Origin: Oceanobacillus zhaokaii
Lineage (GTDB): Bacteria; Bacillota; Bacilli; Bacillales; Amphibacillaceae
Assembly: GCF_003352005.1 (NCBI RefSeq)
Contig: NZ_CP024848.1
Span: 2,427,001-2,491,000, forward strand
Direction: 5' to 3'
Length of the DNA: 64,000 nt
Shown here: in pieces, positions 27,421-36,090 of the stretch
Position numbering within the stretch: the stretch's first letter is position 1
Layout of the letters: each line of letters opens with the position of its first letter
Notes under the pieces: generated by a model
What the model saw: the letters and a program-made list of their open reading frames with translations, nothing else
What the model was told of the DNA's origin: nothing
The model's database searches: none
Position numbers and translations under genes: made by a program

Positions 27421-28444
27421 CCGCTAATTCTCCCCCTTCTAACGCGAGCCCTAATGCTGGTATATAGAAGCTGCTAATTTCCTTAGCTTTTGTTTCATGG
27501 TTTTGCAACAAGTTGATTGGTAAGTCGCTCTGGCTTTTCACTTTTTGATAAAATTCCTGTTTGTTTGGATGGTCACCGAGAATAACGATATCAGTAACAC
27601 CTTTTTCACCCTTATGTATGGAAAAACGATAGAAATTCATAATCCGCTCTAATTCCAATATCTGATCCCCGACAATACCTTTGATTACTGCCTCTTCTTC
27701 CTCAAAATTCCAATGAACTGGCTCATTAGGGAGATTGCTTGCTTTCCATCCCTTTAATTTCAAATCTAAATTCTGAAAGCGTAAAAACTCAAGCTGGTGA
27801 TTGTGGAAAATACCGATATGAATAGATGTTACATTTAACTCAACAAAGAGGTAGCTATGACTAGTATCAATATGTTTCATCTGTTGATAATAACGGTAAA
27901 TACCCAATGCCTTCACATCGGCAACAATTGGCTTCATCGATACGTCTACCAATATTTCCGTATACTTTGTCATTTCTTCTTCCGGCGCAGCAAATAATAT
28001 ACCTTGGTGCATTTCATTTAAGTTCTCCATCATTGTTTCTTTGCGATTCGGAGTTTCGAACGGGGGATAATGGATATCAAAAACCGGAGTTTTGAATGGC
28101 AGATGAATGCTTTTACCAATCTCTGTATCAAAGTATTCCTTAATTTCTTTTTTATTTTTCAAATGTGCAGGAAACTCAACCTGACGCATAATGACAAGTG
28201 AGTCAGGAACATAAAAACGAACAAGGCGATTTTTCAAGCCAAGTTCCTTTACTAATTCCTTCATAAAACTATAAAACTGAATTTCATCTGCAACTTTCCC
28301 GTGAACGATAATACCTGCTGGAAGTGGCTTTTCAGAAACCATTTTAATGGAGGAAATATTATGACCAGACGTTTCCACGATCCGCAGCACATAATCTTCA
28401 ATTACGATGTTGATTACTTTTTTAGATTTTTTAAGCGAAAACAT
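27404..28444 (-). CDS. pilM: type IV pilus assembly protein PilM
   Basis: 346 residues, actin-like ATPase fold that forms the cytoplasmic platform with PilN. Features: N-terminal VINIVIEDYVLRIVE strand pair, GIIVHGKVADE near 46, SYLFVELNVTSIHIGIF near 190 (phosphate-2-like), and DIVILGDHPNK near 290. It follows the pilin gene and its 3' hairpin, starting a tightly overlapped pilM-pilN-pilO block. Confidence 0.88.
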   Translation of the reverse strand: MFSLKKSKKVINIVIEDYVLRIVETSGHNISSIKMVSEKPLPAGIIVHGKVADEIQFYSFMKELVKELGLKNRLVRFYVPDSLVIMRQVEFPAHLKNKKEIKEYFDTEIGKSIHLPFKTPVFDIHYPPFETPNRKETMMENLNEMHQGILFAAPEEEMTKYTEILVDVSMKPIVADVKALGIYRYYQQMKHIDTSHSYLFVELNVTSIHIGIFHNHQLEFLRFQNLDLKLKGWKASNLPNEPVHWNFEEEEAVIKGIVGDQILELERIMNFYRFSIHKGEKGVTDIVILGDHPNKQEFYQKVKSQSDLPINLLQNHETKAKEISSFYIPALGLALEGGELADEARS

Positions 28445-28606
28445 GATGTGAAATCACCTTTCTGTGACTAGGGTAGTTTGATAGTATTAAAGAATGATAG
28501 GCAATTCTTTTCACCAGCCCACCATTAGTATGATGAGATTGTGAAAGGAATTGACTATTAGGATAAGTTTTATTATGAATTTATATCTTCTTATTTGTTC
28601 ACCAAT

Positions 28607-28653
28607 ATTTACAATACTTCTCAACCGTTATATGGTCGAAAAGTATTGTAAAT
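28607..28653 (-). terminator. long hairpin after the pilin gene
   Basis: A 13-bp perfect outer stem (28607-28619 with 28641-28653, arm ATTTACAATACTT) encloses a second stem CAACC/GGTCG. It begins 10 nt after the pilin stop, inside the operon, before pilM. Likely a partial terminator or RNA-stabilising element that raises pilin mRNA over its neighbours. Confidence 0.65.
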
Positions 28654-28663
28654 TGAGACATAA

Positions 28664-29107
28664 TTATTGACAGGCTGTTTCTCTTCCTTCAAGGAGTTCT
28701 GCTTCTGTAGAAGCAGTGATTGCACATTCAGTATTATCATCTGAGCTTGAGAGGGTAACTGAATAATTTCCATCTATACTTGAAACAGTTGCAGTATCGT
28801 ATTCACCCTTAGTCCATGGATCTACTAAAGTATCAAGTGTCTCAAGTCCACCCGTTCCATCAGTTCCTGGATTTACATTAAAATCCGTCCCAATTTCAGT
28901 ACCACTAGCTTCGGCCAATTTGGCTGCTGATACTATTTGTTGTGCATTTGCCACGTGCGCATCCTGCCTAGAATTCTCCATAACATTCCCAATCGCCACA
29001 AACGCAATCGCCCCAACAATCGCCAAAATAACAACAACAGCAAGTAGCTCAACCAATGTCAATCCTCGTTCATCTTTTTTCAATCTTTGCAGAATTTTTT
29101 TCATCAT
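28664..29107 (-). CDS. pilA: major type IV pilin (prepilin)
   Basis: 147 residues. Signal KKDERG then LTLVELLAVVVILAIVGAIA: processing after Gly, Glu at mature position 5, then the long hydrophobic helix. The rest is a small acidic globular domain; two Cys near the C-terminus (ECAITA and ETACQ) may form the D-loop disulfide. GGAGG lies 5 nt before the ATG. Position after pilC and before pilM, plus the 3' hairpin, fit a highly expressed major pilin. Confidence 0.85.
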   Translation of the reverse strand: MMKKILQRLKKDERGLTLVELLAVVVILAIVGAIAFVAIGNVMENSRQDAHVANAQQIVSAAKLAEASGTEIGTDFNVNPGTDGTGGLETLDTLVDPWTKGEYDTATVSSIDGNYSVTLSSSDDNTECAITASTEAELLEGRETACQ

Positions 29108-29194
29108 TAAATCCTCCTATTTTTTATTATGTAATAGACCCAGTTAATAACTCTTTTTCCCTCTTCCCCCATCACCTCCCTAAAGTCTCAATTC

Positions 29195-30406
29195 TTACAT
29201 CTCGCCATAAATCGAGAACATCGGCACCATAATCGCAATAACAATAAATCCAACAACCCCAGCAAGAATAACAATCATCAACGGTTCAATCAGTGATTTC
29301 AACGTATCAACAGTTCGGTCGACATCTTCCTCATAAAAATCTGCAACCTTTGCAAGCATGAAGTCAAGCTGCCCTGTTTGTTCGCCAATCGCAATCATTT
29401 GAGCAACGAGTGGCGGGAATACCCAGCTTTTTTCGATTGGCTCAGAAAGCGGCCGCCCTTGTTCTAGACTGTCTCGTGATGCAAGGACAACTCTGCCGAT
29501 GACGGGATTGCCAACGACTTTTTCTACTATCGTAAGTGCCTGCAAAATTGGCACAGAGCTTGCGAACAGCGATGACAATGTTCGTGTCATCCGAGCGATT
29601 GCTGATTTTTGCAGCAGCTTGCCAAACACTGGCATTTTAAATAACGCCATGTGTACCGAGTAATGAAAAACTTTGTTGTTTCGATAGAAATATAGAAAGA
29701 CAGCGATTCCTACAAATACAACTAACATGCCAAACAACCAGGAATTCCGAATAAAATCACTCATACTCACAACAAGCTGGGTAATCGCTGGTAATTCACT
29801 CCCCATGTCTTCAAACATCGTCGTGAATTGTGGAACAATCGTTAGCATTAGGAAAATAACGACCGCAACAACGACAACTGATAGAATCACTGGATACGCC
29901 ATCGTTGATTGAATCTTCTTTTTCAAGGAGTTTTGTTTTTCAAAATAGCTTGCAAGTCTGTCCAATGTGCTATCAATATTTCCTGTGAGTTCCCCTGCTC
30001 GAACCATGTTTACAAACAGCGACGGGAAAACTTTTGGAAACTTAGCTACTGAATCGGAGAAGGAATGCCCTTCTTTAATCTCGGACTCTACTTGAAAGAG
30101 TGTCTTCTTTAACCCTTTGCTTTCGGTTTGGGCTGCTAATATATTTGTTGCCTGGACAATCGAAATTCCTGCACGAATCAAGGTAGCGAACTGGCGGCAG
30201 TAGATTACAAAATCCTCGGACTTTACTGTACTTCCACCTATCGCAATATCACGATTGAAGATCGTTGCCTTCGTTTCCGTAACTTCACGAGGGCTAATGC
30301 TTTTCTCTCGAAGCTCGGAGATTGCTTGACTTCTTGACACACTTTCAATCGTCCCGCGCTTCATCGTTCCCTTCTTCGTTCTTCCGACATATTTATAAAC
30401 TGGCAT
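29195..30406 (-). CDS. pilC: type IV pilus platform protein PilC
   Basis: 403-residue polytopic membrane protein with two GspF domains (near 65-190 and 270-395), each with the pattern of RQFATLIRAGISIVQA and TRTLSSLFASSVPILQAL. Anchors the assembly ATPase to the membrane. The N-terminus (MPVYKYVGRTKKGTMKRGTI) is standard. Its ATG shares a base with the pilT stop. Confidence 0.93.
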   Translation of the reverse strand: MPVYKYVGRTKKGTMKRGTIESVSRSQAISELREKSISPREVTETKATIFNRDIAIGGSTVKSEDFVIYCRQFATLIRAGISIVQATNILAAQTESKGLKKTLFQVESEIKEGHSFSDSVAKFPKVFPSLFVNMVRAGELTGNIDSTLDRLASYFEKQNSLKKKIQSTMAYPVILSVVVVAVVIFLMLTIVPQFTTMFEDMGSELPAITQLVVSMSDFIRNSWLFGMLVVFVGIAVFLYFYRNNKVFHYSVHMALFKMPVFGKLLQKSAIARMTRTLSSLFASSVPILQALTIVEKVVGNPVIGRVVLASRDSLEQGRPLSEPIEKSWVFPPLVAQMIAIGEQTGQLDFMLAKVADFYEEDVDRTVDTLKSLIEPLMIVILAGVVGFIVIAIMVPMFSIYGEM

Positions 30407-31449
30407 TAATATTCACCTGAATTTGCTATGTAGGGGCTTGCATCGCCAAAGGATAGCATTCCTTCGTCAAGAAGTTCTCGAACGGACATTTCTAACGTAT
30501 GCATCCCTGCTGCACGGCTCGTCTGCAAAATATTTGTAATCTGATCAACCTTCTCATTGCGTACTAAATTGGCAACCGATGGCAAATTGATTAAAATCTC
30601 AGTCGCAGCAATTCTGCCGCTTCCGTCTGCCCTTCGCAGTAACCGCTGGGAAATAATCCCCTCAAGGACGGATGCAAGCTGAATCCGAATTTGCGGCTGC
30701 TGAAATGGTGGGAACACATCGATAATCCGGTCAATCGTTTGTGCTGCACTGGTCGTATGTAACGTTGCTAGCACGAGATGTCCCGTTTCCGCTGCCGTAA
30801 TTGCAGTGGAAATCGTTTCATAATCACGCATTTCTCCGACTAAAATAATATCCGGATCCTGGCGGAGCGCCGCACGCAGCCCGTTTGCGAAGCTTTCGGT
30901 ATCCATGCCAACCTCACGCTGGTTAACGATTGACCTCTGATGATGATGCTCATATTCAATCGGATCCTCGAGTGTTATGACATGCTTTGCACTGCTCTGA
31001 TTAATATAATCAATTATCGCTGCTAACGTTGTTGATTTACCAGAACCGGTTGGGCCAGTAACTAAAATCAGTCCCTGGGGCTTCTTTGCTAAATCTTTTA
31101 AAATTTGTGGCATCCCCAATTGCTCGATACTCGGAATTTGATTCGGAATCACCCTGGCAACGATGCCGACTTTTTGTCGCTGATGGTATGTATTGACACG
31201 AAAACGCGATACATTTTCAATCATATAAGAAAAATCGAGCTCGCCGATTTCGATGAATCGATTCCAGTCAGACTCCTTGATAATTGCCTTGGCCATCTTC
31301 TCGGTATCCTCGGAAGATAGTATCGTGTCCCCTTGAGGAACAAGCTCGCCATTCAGTCGGAAAATTGGCCTTGATCCTGCCGTAATATGTAAATCAGATG
31401 CACCTTTTCCATATGCTTGTTCCAATAATCCTTCAATTGTCTCGTGCAT
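30406..31449 (-). CDS. pilT: type IV pilus retraction ATPase PilT
   Basis: 347 residues. N-terminal PAS-like domain (ASDLHITAGSRPIFRLNG), Walker A GPTGSGKSTTLAAI near 132, Asp box EDPIEYEH, Walker B-like DPDIILVGEMRDYET near 200, His box AAETGHLVLATLHT. PilT drives retraction and twitching; its presence separates this system from the ComG pseudopilus, which lacks a dedicated PilT in B. subtilis. Confidence 0.95.
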   Translation of the reverse strand: MHETIEGLLEQAYGKGASDLHITAGSRPIFRLNGELVPQGDTILSSEDTEKMAKAIIKESDWNRFIEIGELDFSYMIENVSRFRVNTYHQRQKVGIVARVIPNQIPSIEQLGMPQILKDLAKKPQGLILVTGPTGSGKSTTLAAIIDYINQSSAKHVITLEDPIEYEHHHQRSIVNQREVGMDTESFANGLRAALRQDPDIILVGEMRDYETISTAITAAETGHLVLATLHTTSAAQTIDRIIDVFPPFQQPQIRIQLASVLEGIISQRLLRRADGSGRIAATEILINLPSVANLVRNEKVDQITNILQTSRAAGMHTLEMSVRELLDEGMLSFGDASPYIANSGEY

Positions 31450-31461
31450 GATTTACTCCTC

Positions 31462-33117
31462 CTATTCTGCTCGGGTCACGCGGAGGACTTCTTCTGTCGT
31501 CGTTAATCCTTGTGCCACCTTTAATAGTCCATCATCAATGAGAAACGGCATTCCCATTTGTTTCGCATAATCGCGGATAGCTGCCATGCTAGCTGCTTTC
31601 ATGACAAGCCGATTGATCTCATCGTCAATGGGCAGAATTTCATGGATTGCTAGCCTACCGCGATATCCAGTCCCATTACAGCTCGGACAGCCTCTGCCGT
31701 GTTTGATTGCACCAGCTTCAATGCCCGCTTGCTGGAAAATCTCCTGTTCTCGTGCTGTTGGTAATACTTCCTCCGCACAATCTCTGCATATACGACGAAC
31801 TAGGCGCTGTCCCACTACACCAGCAAGTGATGAAGAAATGAGAAATGGTTCAATTCCCATATCGATTAACCTTGTTAGCGCAGCGATTGCACTGTTAGTG
31901 TGCAGTGTACTTAATACTAAATGCCCTGTCAGTGAGGCACGAATCGCAATTTGTGCCGTCTCGAAATCACGAATTTCCCCGATCATAATGATGTCTGGAT
32001 CCTGACGTAAAATCGAGCGTAATCCACTCGCAAATGTCATACCGACTTCTTCCTTAACCTGTACTTGGTTAATGCCACGCAAACGATATTCAACGGGATC
32101 CTCAATCGTAATAATGTTGACTTCCTCTGAGTTCAAACGGTTCAATGCTGCATAAAGTGTGGAAGATTTTCCTGATCCAGTTGGACCTGTAATAAGAACA
32201 ATTCCATTTGGCTTTTCAATCATTTTCGTGAATTTCACCAAGTTATCAGGTGTCAATCCTAATTTATCAAGCTGATCCATTGAACTTCCCAAATCAAGTA
32301 TCCGCATTACAATTTTTTCTCCGTAGACAGATGGCAACGAGGAAATTCGAATATCGATTGGTCGATTATTAATATCTACTTTTATCCGGCCATCCTGTGG
32401 TATTCGATTTTCAGTGATATTCAGATTCCCCATAATCTTAATTCGGGCAATTAGCACATTTTGCATATATTTCGGCAATGCTCGTTCTGTTTTTAGAACA
32501 CCATCCACACGATATCGAACGGTTAGATCTACTTCTTGTGGATCAAGGTGGATATCACTTGCCCGCTGTGCAACAGCATTCGTTATTATTTGATTAACAA
32601 GTTTTACAATCGGTGAATCCTCATCGGTAATCCCAGTTTCATCCATGCTTTCCTCTCGTGAATAATCATCCATTACTTCATTGATGGATTCCTGCAGATC
32701 ATAGTACTTTGTCACCATTCGGTACAAAGCGTCCTTGGTCGCAATACCAGGCATAATCTGATAGCCTGTCGCCATGCGAAGCTCTTCCATCGCAAAGTAG
32801 TCCATTGGATCTGCCATCGCCACAAATAATTTATTGCCATCGATGCGAATTGGTAGCAATAAGTGACGCTTTGCTAACTCTTTTGGTACGAGTTGAATGG
32901 TTTCTTGTTCGACCGGATATTGTGCCACATTAATGTGTGGAATACCCAACTGGAATTCAAGCACTTCAATTAGCTGCTGTTCGGTTATGTAACCTTCTCT
33001 CAGCAGTGCATCTCCTAATTTCTCGTCTTCACCTTTATTTGCTAGTGTCCCTGCCAATTGATCGTCTGTTATTAACCCTGACTCAACAAGTAAGTCCCCT
33101 AATCGTTTACGTGCCAT
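31462..33117 (-). CDS. pilB: type IV pilus assembly ATPase PilB
   Basis: 551 residues. Two N-terminal MshEN-like units (near 1-75 and 75-150), a domain that binds cyclic di-GMP in some PilB/MshE proteins. ATPase core with ASDIHLDPQ, Walker A GPTGSGKSSTLYAAL near 320, Asp box EDPVEYRL, Walker B DPDIIMIGEIRDFET near 385. A zinc tetracysteine is formed by CRDC and CPSC near 450-490. AGAGGTG precedes the ATG. Key MshEN residues should be checked before assuming nucleotide binding. Confidence 0.95.
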   Translation of the reverse strand: MARKRLGDLLVESGLITDDQLAGTLANKGEDEKLGDALLREGYITEQQLIEVLEFQLGIPHINVAQYPVEQETIQLVPKELAKRHLLLPIRIDGNKLFVAMADPMDYFAMEELRMATGYQIMPGIATKDALYRMVTKYYDLQESINEVMDDYSREESMDETGITDEDSPIVKLVNQIITNAVAQRASDIHLDPQEVDLTVRYRVDGVLKTERALPKYMQNVLIARIKIMGNLNITENRIPQDGRIKVDINNRPIDIRISSLPSVYGEKIVMRILDLGSSMDQLDKLGLTPDNLVKFTKMIEKPNGIVLITGPTGSGKSSTLYAALNRLNSEEVNIITIEDPVEYRLRGINQVQVKEEVGMTFASGLRSILRQDPDIIMIGEIRDFETAQIAIRASLTGHLVLSTLHTNSAIAALTRLIDMGIEPFLISSSLAGVVGQRLVRRICRDCAEEVLPTAREQEIFQQAGIEAGAIKHGRGCPSCNGTGYRGRLAIHEILPIDDEINRLVMKAASMAAIRDYAKQMGMPFLIDDGLLKVAQGLTTTEEVLRVTRAE

Positions 33118-33120
33118 TAT

Positions 33121-34662
33121 TTACTGCACCTCTTCTTCATTTATTGCCCCAGATGGAATTTCCTCATGTTGGATTACACTCTCTGTTTCTTCCGTTTGAG
33201 TTAGTATGTCTTCATTGCCAAACAGGCTCATGAAGACATACAAATACATCAAGTCACAATATGGGTTACTCTCTGCTTCTTCTGTTGCAACATCAGTTTC
33301 CTGCTCTGGATCTCTGGTAGCAGACTCCGTTTCATTTTCCATCATACAAGCGAGCAGCAGAGTACTTGGATCTGTCTCACTTTCCTCACATTGTACTTGG
33401 TCCGTTGTAGTACATTCTGGACTCGTACTTGGCAGCAGATCAGACGTGAGTGAATCAAGACTTAGCTGTGGTATTGTCGTTGATTCTTCGGGAGCCGCTG
33501 TCTCCGTTGCTACATCCTCTTCTGGAATTACTCCTTCTGTTGACACTTCGATAATTTCTGGTGTTGGAAAATAGAAATCTCTGCTAATTAACTCATGTTC
33601 GTTGATACTTCCGTCTTCTGCAAGCTCATTCCGGTATACTTCGATTTGTACTCCTGGTTCCCCTTGCTGCACTACTTCCTCTTCCCCTAAATCTAAGTCA
33701 GGATTATAGCGATACAATGTTCTTGGCTCGACATCGACTTTGTTTTCAAACTCATATGTGTATGTAATATCCTCTGGAAAAGAATGAATCGACATCTTCA
33801 TTTGCTGTTCATCGATGCTTGCATGGACGGTATAAGCATATGCATTTGGGTTATACAGCAATAGATTTTTCTTTGTTTCTCGATTTACTTCAACGTCCAA
33901 ACCTGCCTCGGCATAGCTCGTCACTTTCTTCTGTTGATGACGTTCGGTGATTTCGACATTCGTTTGCAATGTTAACGCATATAATCCGGAAGCAACGAAG
34001 CTCATTTCAACCTCCGAATTGTCCATGCCATTCGGTAAGGAAACCGTATCTAAGAATGAAAATGCACTTTCCGCTTCAATGGTAAGTCCATTAAGCTCTT
34101 CAACTAAATAATTAATCGCTGCATTGGATGCTTCTGGAATACTATAGGTAATTTCGGCAATAGCCTCTTGCTCGATAATTGCACCATCTATGTATTTAAT
34201 ATTGATATTACTTTCTTCCAAATTACTTACGATTAATGCTGCATTTGCCAAGGTTTTTTCCACGTCAACATGTGCTGGCCAGTCAATCGCATCATTTGCT
34301 ATCGAGACTTCTAACGGGAGCTGCACATTCTTTAGCTTCATAAAAAAAGTTGACCAATTTCGTTCCGTCCGCTCATCAAGCTGTTTTAATGTAGCATCAA
34401 TGTCAAACTGAAATAAATGACGGGGAATCGCTATGCTTTCATATTCACTCACAGCAATGACTGGCTCACCGCTTTGCCATTCCGCCACTTTCGACTCTAG
34501 CTTCTGCTTTGCTTCCTCTAGTGATAAACCTTCTAACGGTATACCAGCAATTGCAGAGCCTTCTGAAACTTTTCCAGCTGCTTCGACAACTTCATTCGGT
34601 AATAAGTAAATAATCAGAAAGGCAAGAGCAATCTTTACTATAGGATTTTTCAATAATTTCAT
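33121..34662 (-). CDS. VanW-like surface protein with G5 domain, first gene of the pilus operon
   Basis: 513 residues from ATG 34662 (GAAGGAAG 9 nt upstream; the TTG seven codons earlier lacks support). Signal helix near 5-27. Residues 30-65 resemble a peptidoglycan-binding-4 repeat (GIPLEGLSLEEAKQKL). Residues 195-300 are a degraded VanW domain (SAFSFLDTVSLP, TNVEITERHQQKKVTSYA). A G5-like module follows near 305-370. The last 130 residues are rich in Glu, Thr and Ser with scattered Cys. Probably an envelope anchor or channel for the pilus; this role is inference. Confidence 0.75.
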   Translation of the reverse strand: MKLLKNPIVKIALAFLIIYLLPNEVVEAAGKVSEGSAIAGIPLEGLSLEEAKQKLESKVAEWQSGEPVIAVSEYESIAIPRHLFQFDIDATLKQLDERTERNWSTFFMKLKNVQLPLEVSIANDAIDWPAHVDVEKTLANAALIVSNLEESNINIKYIDGAIIEQEAIAEITYSIPEASNAAINYLVEELNGLTIEAESAFSFLDTVSLPNGMDNSEVEMSFVASGLYALTLQTNVEITERHQQKKVTSYAEAGLDVEVNRETKKNLLLYNPNAYAYTVHASIDEQQMKMSIHSFPEDITYTYEFENKVDVEPRTLYRYNPDLDLGEEEVVQQGEPGVQIEVYRNELAEDGSINEHELISRDFYFPTPEIIEVSTEGVIPEEDVATETAAPEESTTIPQLSLDSLTSDLLPSTSPECTTTDQVQCEESETDPSTLLLACMMENETESATRDPEQETDVATEEAESNPYCDLMYLYVFMSLFGNEDILTQTEETESVIQHEEIPSGAINEEEVQ

Positions 34663-34847
34663 AGTAGATAACTTCCTTCTCAATCACTAAATGACGTAAT
34701 TTTCGAACATTTATACATAATGAAAAAACCTTACATATCAGCACTTCACGCATTCTATGAAAGGTCGGTTGCACCACTAGCTCCATACGATATAGGTACC
34801 CATATATAATCGTATTTCATCACTTCATCTATCATTTTACTAGTTCA
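34663..34847 (-). other. about 180-nt untranslated leader of the pilus operon
   Basis: Between the promoter at 34848-34876 and the ATG at 34662. It contains short complementary stretches (for example GTGCAACC and GGTCGG near 34765-34775), but I could not match it to a known riboswitch class. Upstream to 35051 the sequence is AT-rich with only a weak hairpin (GGGATTTC at 35003, GAAATCCC at 35041). Confidence 0.4.
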
Positions 34848-34876
34848 ATAGTATCAATTGGTAAAAATTGTGTCAA
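34848..34876 (-). promoter_or_regulatory. sigma-A promoter of the pilus operon
   Basis: Minus-strand TTGACA (34871-34876), exactly 17 nt, TACTAT (34848-34853). This is one of the best promoter matches in the window. It gives a leader of about 180 nt before the VanW-like gene. Confidence 0.75.
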
Positions 34877-35051
34877 CTAAAAAACTGAGCCAAAATAACT
34901 ACTTAAAATCACAACGCTTACAACTCTAGTACTATTAGCACATTAGCCAATTATTAATTTAATGTAAAATTCAATTATGTGGTAAGTTTTGCTAAGTGAA
35001 GAGGGATTTCCTTCCTTTGATTAAGTGTTAAAGGGAAATAGAAATCCCCCT

Positions 35052-35810
35052 TTAGACCATTAACCCCAAATACCAATCAATCAGCAAATCTCCATAAAAA
35101 TAAGCAATCAACGCTGCCAATACAATATACGGTCCAAATGGCACAGGCTGTTTACGTTTAATGATTTTAAATACCATTAGCAACATCCCAATTATCGCAC
35201 CAAGTAAACACGAAAGGAAGAATGCAAGCAGCACTTTCTCAACACCAAGGACAACACCGAGAACAGCAAATAATTTCATATCACCTGCACCCATACCTCC
35301 ACGACTAACAAGGATTATGATTGCTAGAATTAAGGCAATGACGATTGCCCCAACAATTGGCGACCACCATGGATCTAGCGGTTGAATCAGCCTTGTGATA
35401 ATCAGTAATGGCAAGAAAAAGAGTAATACTTTATTTTGAATGACCATGTATGTAACATCAGAAACGAGAATAATCATCAGCATCGAAACGAGTAATAATG
35501 CCGTAATTAATTCCCATTCCAAGCCGATTTCCCAAAAGCTAAAGGCAAACAGAAAGCCTGTCAGCAATTCAATTGACGGATAAATGAAGGATATTTGTGT
35601 TTTACAATGACGGCATTTTCCTCTTTGTATAAGGAATGAAAAGACAGGAATAAGCTCATACCATGAGAGCTGATGCTTGCAGGAGGGACAATAAGAACGG
35701 TCATTAACAAAGGTTTCATTTTTTGGAGAACGTAAGCCGACAACATTATAAAACGAGCCAAACGTGATGCCAAATAGAAAAAAGAATAGAGCAAATAATA
35801 GTTGGATGAT
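35052..35810 (-). CDS. prepilin peptidase (A24 family) without canonical start codon
   Basis: Cleaves and N-methylates prepilins at the membrane. The frame reads without stops from 35819 to 35052. The N-terminal domain has GITFGSFYNVVGLR and a zinc tetracysteine (CPSC, CRHC); the peptidase half has VSDVTYMVI with the first catalytic Asp and GMGAGDMKLF with the second (GxGD). From 35810 it is about 252 residues, the normal length. No ATG, GTG or TTG occurs before these domains; the only one in frame (TTG 35567) would delete the whole N-terminal domain. AAAGGA lies 7 nt before an ATC at 35810, suggesting AUC initiation or a lost start. Confidence 0.8.
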   Translation of the reverse strand: MIQLLFALFFFLFGITFGSFYNVVGLRSPKNETFVNDRSYCPSCKHQLSWYELIPVFSFLIQRGKCRHCKTQISFIYPSIELLTGFLFAFSFWEIGLEWELITALLLVSMLMIILVSDVTYMVIQNKVLLFFLPLLIITRLIQPLDPWWSPIVGAIVIALILAIIILVSRGGMGAGDMKLFAVLGVVLGVEKVLLAFFLSCLLGAIIGMLLMVFKIIKRKQPVPFGPYIVLAALIAYFYGDLLIDWYLGLMV

Positions 35811-35938
35811 AAACGCTTCCTTTCAAAAAATGTAAAATATAGGTAAAAAGTATCACAAACCAAATTATAGCAACATTCAATTATAAAGAAAACAATTTTT
35901 TCCATTCATGGTCCTTTATTCGCTCACTTGTTTGTCAA

Positions 35939-36015
35939 ATATCGCGTTATGTGGATATATCGGCGTGTTTCGGGTGGATATCGGCGTATTTTCATATATA
36001 TCGGTATTTCCTCAG
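35939..36015. repeat. degenerate short tandem motif ATATCGGYGT
   Basis: ATATCGCGTT, ATATATCGGCGTGTTTCGG, ATATCGGCGTATTTTC and ATATCGGTATTTCC follow one another at about 20-nt intervals, with GTGG joining the first units. It lies between the prepilin peptidase and the ytkL terminator. No gene is seen in 35820-36050. Confidence 0.5.
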
Positions 36016-36050
36016 TAGCACCACACCCACGTAGCCAAACATCCTCACGC

Positions 36051-36081
36051 AAAAAAATAACGCGAGCCATACAGCTCGCGT
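36051..36081 (-). terminator. intrinsic terminator after ytkL
   Basis: ACGCGAGC (36060-36067) and GCTCGCGT (36074-36081) with a 6-nt loop; the minus strand continues TATTTTTTT. Confidence 0.85.
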
Positions 36082-36090
36082 CACCTCTAA

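Noticed and set aside
29108..29190. 21-codon leader peptide between pilC and pilA (ATG after GGGAGGTG)
   Set aside because: The binding site is only 2 nt from the ATG and the peptide has no regulatory pattern.
31586..32005. 139-residue plus-strand frame inside pilB
   Set aside because: Antisense shadow of the ATPase domain; no binding site or family similarity.
34663..34847. Cyclic di-GMP riboswitch in the pilus leader
   Set aside because: The expected GEMM core sequences and tetraloop-receptor arrangement are not visible.
35561..35905. 114-residue open frame upstream of the prepilin peptidase
   Set aside because: It overlaps, in another frame, the conserved N-terminal domain of the peptidase (GSFYNVV, CPSC, CRHC), so it is a shadow.
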